Origin: Albibacterium sp035514885
GTDB lineage: Bacteria; Bacteroidota; Bacteroidia; Sphingobacteriales; Sphingobacteriaceae
DNA: 64,000 nucleotides
Reading direction: 5' to 3'
Assembly: GCF_035514885.1 (NCBI RefSeq)
Contig: NZ_DATJCH010000012.1
Span: 1 to 64,000, forward strand
Within the stretch, counting starts at the first letter, position 1; each line of letters starts with the position of its first letter. The notes under the pieces are model-generated. The model did no database searches. It saw nothing but the letters and a program-made list of their open reading frames with translations, and was not told where the DNA came from. This document shows positions 62,496 to 64,000 of this stretch, piece after piece. The translations under genes were made by a program, and so were the position numbers.

Positions 62496-62942
62496 ATGGA
62501 TATAAAAGAAATAATAAACATTTTACCTTATAGTAAGCCATTTCTTTTTGTTGACGATCTGCAACGACTAGATGAGAATGGAGCAGTAGGGACTTTTACA
62601 TTTGATCCAGATCTGGATTTCTATAAAGGACATTTTAAAGATAACCCAGTTACTCCGGGTGTGATTTTAACAGAAACAATGGCACAAATTGGACTTGTTT
62701 GTCTGGGACTATATTTGGTTGGCGACACAGATGAAAGCTCAAGTGCGCATGTGATGCTTACTTCAACAGCTATTGATTTTATGAAGCCGGTATTTCCGGG
62801 AGAGAAGGTTACTGTAACATCTGAAAAGGTTTATTTTCGCATGAAGAGACTGCACTGCAATGTATCTATGCAAAATGAGGCTGGAGAGGTGGTCTGTAAA
62901 GGAACGCTTTCAGGAATGGTGACGAAGATATTGAAGAATTAA
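62496..62942 (+). CDS. 3-hydroxyacyl-ACP dehydratase, FabZ-like hotdog protein
   Basis: A 148-residue single-hotdog enzyme. The active-site histidine is His46 in Y-K-G-H-F-K-D-N-P-V-T-P-G-V and the acid Glu60 in L-T-E-T-M-A-Q. A F-M-K-P-V-F-P-G strand follows. The first residues (I-L-P-Y-S-K-P-F-L-F-V-D-D) match FabZ's I-L-P-H-R-x-P-F-L-L-V-D. It is not fused to LpxC as the main Bacteroidota FabZ usually is, so it may serve a secondary pathway rather than bulk fatty-acid synthesis. Confidence 0.85.
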   Translation: MDIKEIINILPYSKPFLFVDDLQRLDENGAVGTFTFDPDLDFYKGHFKDNPVTPGVILTETMAQIGLVCLGLYLVGDTDESSSAHVMLTSTAIDFMKPVFPGEKVTVTSEKVYFRMKRLHCNVSMQNEAGEVVCKGTLSGMVTKILKN

Positions 62943-62954
62943 TTATATTTCATC

Positions 62955-63458
62955 TTAGGATATTTGCTTTTGATATAAATTATAGATAGAAAGCGGAAGG
63001 GTTTTTTCTCCGACTTTTAAGAATCCTTGGTTTTCATAGTACCTGCATAGTTTTACATTCTTTGAATCGCAGTCTAATCTTAAAAAACTATAGTTGTTTT
63101 CCCCAGCTTCGTTTTCGATCCTCTCCAGTACTTTCTTTCCAATTTTATGACCTTCAAACTCTTCAGAAATAACCAAGGAATGCACATATTTTGCCTTGTC
63201 ATTCATCTCACCCCAATACAATAAATCTTTATCCATTATCCTCACCATTCCTATAATTTCATCTTGAAAACTTTCAATAAAGAAAAACTCATGGTTTAAT
63301 AAACCTTCTTTTACCCAGTTTACTTTTTCAATTGGCGGGTTTGTCCAGTACTGCCAATAATCAATATTCATTTTTGCAATTTTTTCTGCTGCTAATTTAA
63401 ACAGGCTTAGTATTTTGTCTATTTCTTCTCTATTTGCTTGTCTTAGTTTGAAATCCAT
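62955..63458 (-). CDS. GNAT family N-acetyltransferase
   Basis: A 167-residue acyltransferase. It begins M-D-F-K-L-R-Q-A-N-R-E-E-I and has the acetyl-CoA pyrophosphate-binding loop in F-E-G-H-K-I-G-K-K-V-L-E-R-I (Q/R-x-x-G-x-G/A variant). The strand S-F-L-R-L-D-C and Y-Y-E-N-Q-G-F-L-K-V-G complete the fold. The substrate is unknown. It is divergent from the metal-binding lipoprotein gene at the window end. Confidence 0.9.
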   Translation of the reverse strand: MDFKLRQANREEIDKILSLFKLAAEKIAKMNIDYWQYWTNPPIEKVNWVKEGLLNHEFFFIESFQDEIIGMVRIMDKDLLYWGEMNDKAKYVHSLVISEEFEGHKIGKKVLERIENEAGENNYSFLRLDCDSKNVKLCRYYENQGFLKVGEKTLPLSIYNLYQKQIS

Positions 63459-63534
63459 CTTTGTTTTGTATTAAGTTATAAGTATTAACTTCTAATAAAG
63501 ATACAAAAGTTAAAGTATTTTATAAATTTAATTG

Positions 63535-63552
63535 TTAGGTTAGTCTAAATTA
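63535..63552. promoter_or_regulatory. DtxR/MntR-like operator
   Basis: TTAGGTTAGTCTAA matches the left 14 bases of the DtxR/IdeR consensus TTAGGTTAGCCTAA at 13 positions and is an imperfect dyad. It directly precedes a -7 element of a Zn/Mn transporter gene. Confidence 0.6.
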
Positions 63553-63554
63553 TT

Positions 63555-63562
63555 TAGTTTTG
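63555..63562 (+). promoter_or_regulatory. -7 promoter element TAGTTTTG
   Basis: Exact TAnnTTTG match 26 bp before the ATG at 63589 and 2 bp after the DtxR-like site, so a bound regulator would block the promoter. Confidence 0.5.
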
Positions 63563-63588
63563 TATTGTAAACTTGTTTAGTTCATTTT

Positions 63589-64000
63589 ATGCGGTATCTG
63601 TTTGTTCTTATAATATTGGTTTTCTCTCTTTCTTCTTGTCGAGATCGGGAGGTAGAATCGCATGATAAACCTTTGATTGTTGTTACAACAAGTTTATTGG
63701 CAGATGCTATTCATAATATTGTACAGGATTCTGCAAATGTTCAATCTTTAATGGGAGCGGGAGTAGACCCTCATTTGTATAAGGCTAGTTTGGGTGATTT
63801 AGAAAAACTAATGGAGGCTGATTATATATTTTATCAAGGGCTTCATTTAGAGGGTAAGTTAGGGGAGGTGCTTGATAAATTGAGTCGCACAAAGAATGTG
63901 ATGGCCCTGGCAGATGAAATTCCTGAGCAAATGATTCGAAAGGTTGATGTGAAAGGGAATGTTCCGGATCCTCATATTTGGTTTAATGTAAAGATATGGA
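63589..64000 (+). CDS. Metal (Zn/Mn) ABC transporter substrate-binding lipoprotein, N-terminal part
   Basis: The gene runs off the window end. The 137 visible residues have a lipobox L-S-S-C (Cys17), V-V-T-T-S-L-L-A-D, the first metal-ligand motif G-A-G-V-D-P-H-L-Y-K and Y-Q-G-L-H-L-E-G-K-L. The second ligand motif, P-D-P-H-I-W-F-N-V-K, follows. These are features of cluster A-I (ZnuA/TroA/MntA) binding proteins that deliver Zn2+ or Mn2+ to an ABC importer. No His-rich ZnuA loop is seen, and the DtxR/MntR-like box upstream favours manganese or iron. The permease and ATPase genes are expected downstream. Confidence 0.9.
   Translation, partial: MRYLFVLIILVFSLSSCRDREVESHDKPLIVVTTSLLADAIHNIVQDSANVQSLMGAGVDPHLYKASLGDLEKLMEADYIFYQGLHLEGKLGEVLDKLSRTKNVMALADEIPEQMIRKVDVKGNVPDPHIWFNVKIW

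Noticed and set aside
1..64000. CRISPR array, rRNA operon, transposase or SusCD locus
   Set aside because: I looked for evenly spaced repeats, rRNA signatures, DDE or HUH transposases and susD-like genes and found none.

Overview
The window looks like chromosomal DNA of a low-GC Bacteroidota of the order Sphingobacteriales. A Pedobacter or Solitalea relative is my guess; the genus is not established. The grounds are: initiation regions that almost all lack a Shine-Dalgarno sequence; promoters matching the Bacteroidota -7 consensus TAnnTTTG; TonB-dependent outer-membrane proteins with a carboxypeptidase-like N-terminal domain; GLPGLI and TlpA/DUF4369 proteins; LytTR/LytS signalling; and the gene orders purN-purH-mreBCD-mrdA-rodA and rpsU-xerC-hpf. 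I saw no phage, transposase, CRISPR array or rRNA. There is one tRNA (Phe-GAA).

Layout. 1-5.3 kb: the tail of a NIPSNAP protein, an ABC exporter with a type II NADH dehydrogenase, an esterase and a 1-Cys peroxiredoxin. 5.5-9.2 kb: catalase, a Cys/Met PLP enzyme and an aldo/keto reductase. 9.3-13.5 kb: an operon of a small Cys protein, a TonB receptor and a Met/His-rich lipoprotein, which is a candidate copper-acquisition locus. 13.6-17.1 kb: a heterodimeric ABC exporter with one degenerate ATP site. 17.2-18.8 kb: a GlxA/AraC regulator divergent from an SRPBCC protein, with a nested palindrome between them. 18.9-28.5 kb: GH9 cellulase, tRNA-Phe, a run of small accessory genes (TM2, DUF2752, serine hydrolase, HxlR, DUF1330-like, DUF1569, DUF2200), a PafA-like phosphatase and a glutamate-synthase-like flavoprotein.

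28.5-37.4 kb holds an acidic protein of unknown function, the Rod/elongasome operon and purine genes. 37.5-43 kb holds a redoxin lipoprotein, a LiaF-LytS-LytR three-component system and a divergent glucoamylase-like protein. 43-47.7 kb holds rpsU, xerC and hpf (rpsU and hpf with exceptional Shine-Dalgarno sequences), a frameshifted MmcQ/YjbR gene, a FadL-like porin and a Tyr-rich lipoprotein. 47.8-52.8 kb holds proS, the ergothioneine genes egtB-egtD and a cystathionine gamma-synthase-like gene. 52.8-53.3 kb is a large non-coding gap with a 128-bp coaxial palindrome. 53.3-60.6 kb is a predicted operon of TlpA, GLPGLI, TonB-type outer-membrane protein, TlpA and GH26 mannanase. 60.7-64 kb holds a 40-residue membrane protein, an AGCS symporter, a FabZ-like hotdog protein, a GNAT acetyltransferase and the start of a Zn/Mn ABC binding lipoprotein behind a DtxR/MntR-like box.

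Taken together this is mostly housekeeping DNA (cell shape, purines, translation) mixed with oxidative-stress functions (peroxiredoxin, catalase, ergothioneine), plant-polysaccharide enzymes (GH9, GH26) and envelope signalling and export. The least explained parts are the copper-like operon, the GLPGLI/TlpA operon, the two palindromic intergenic elements and the repeated short coding-like tail in the accessory cluster.
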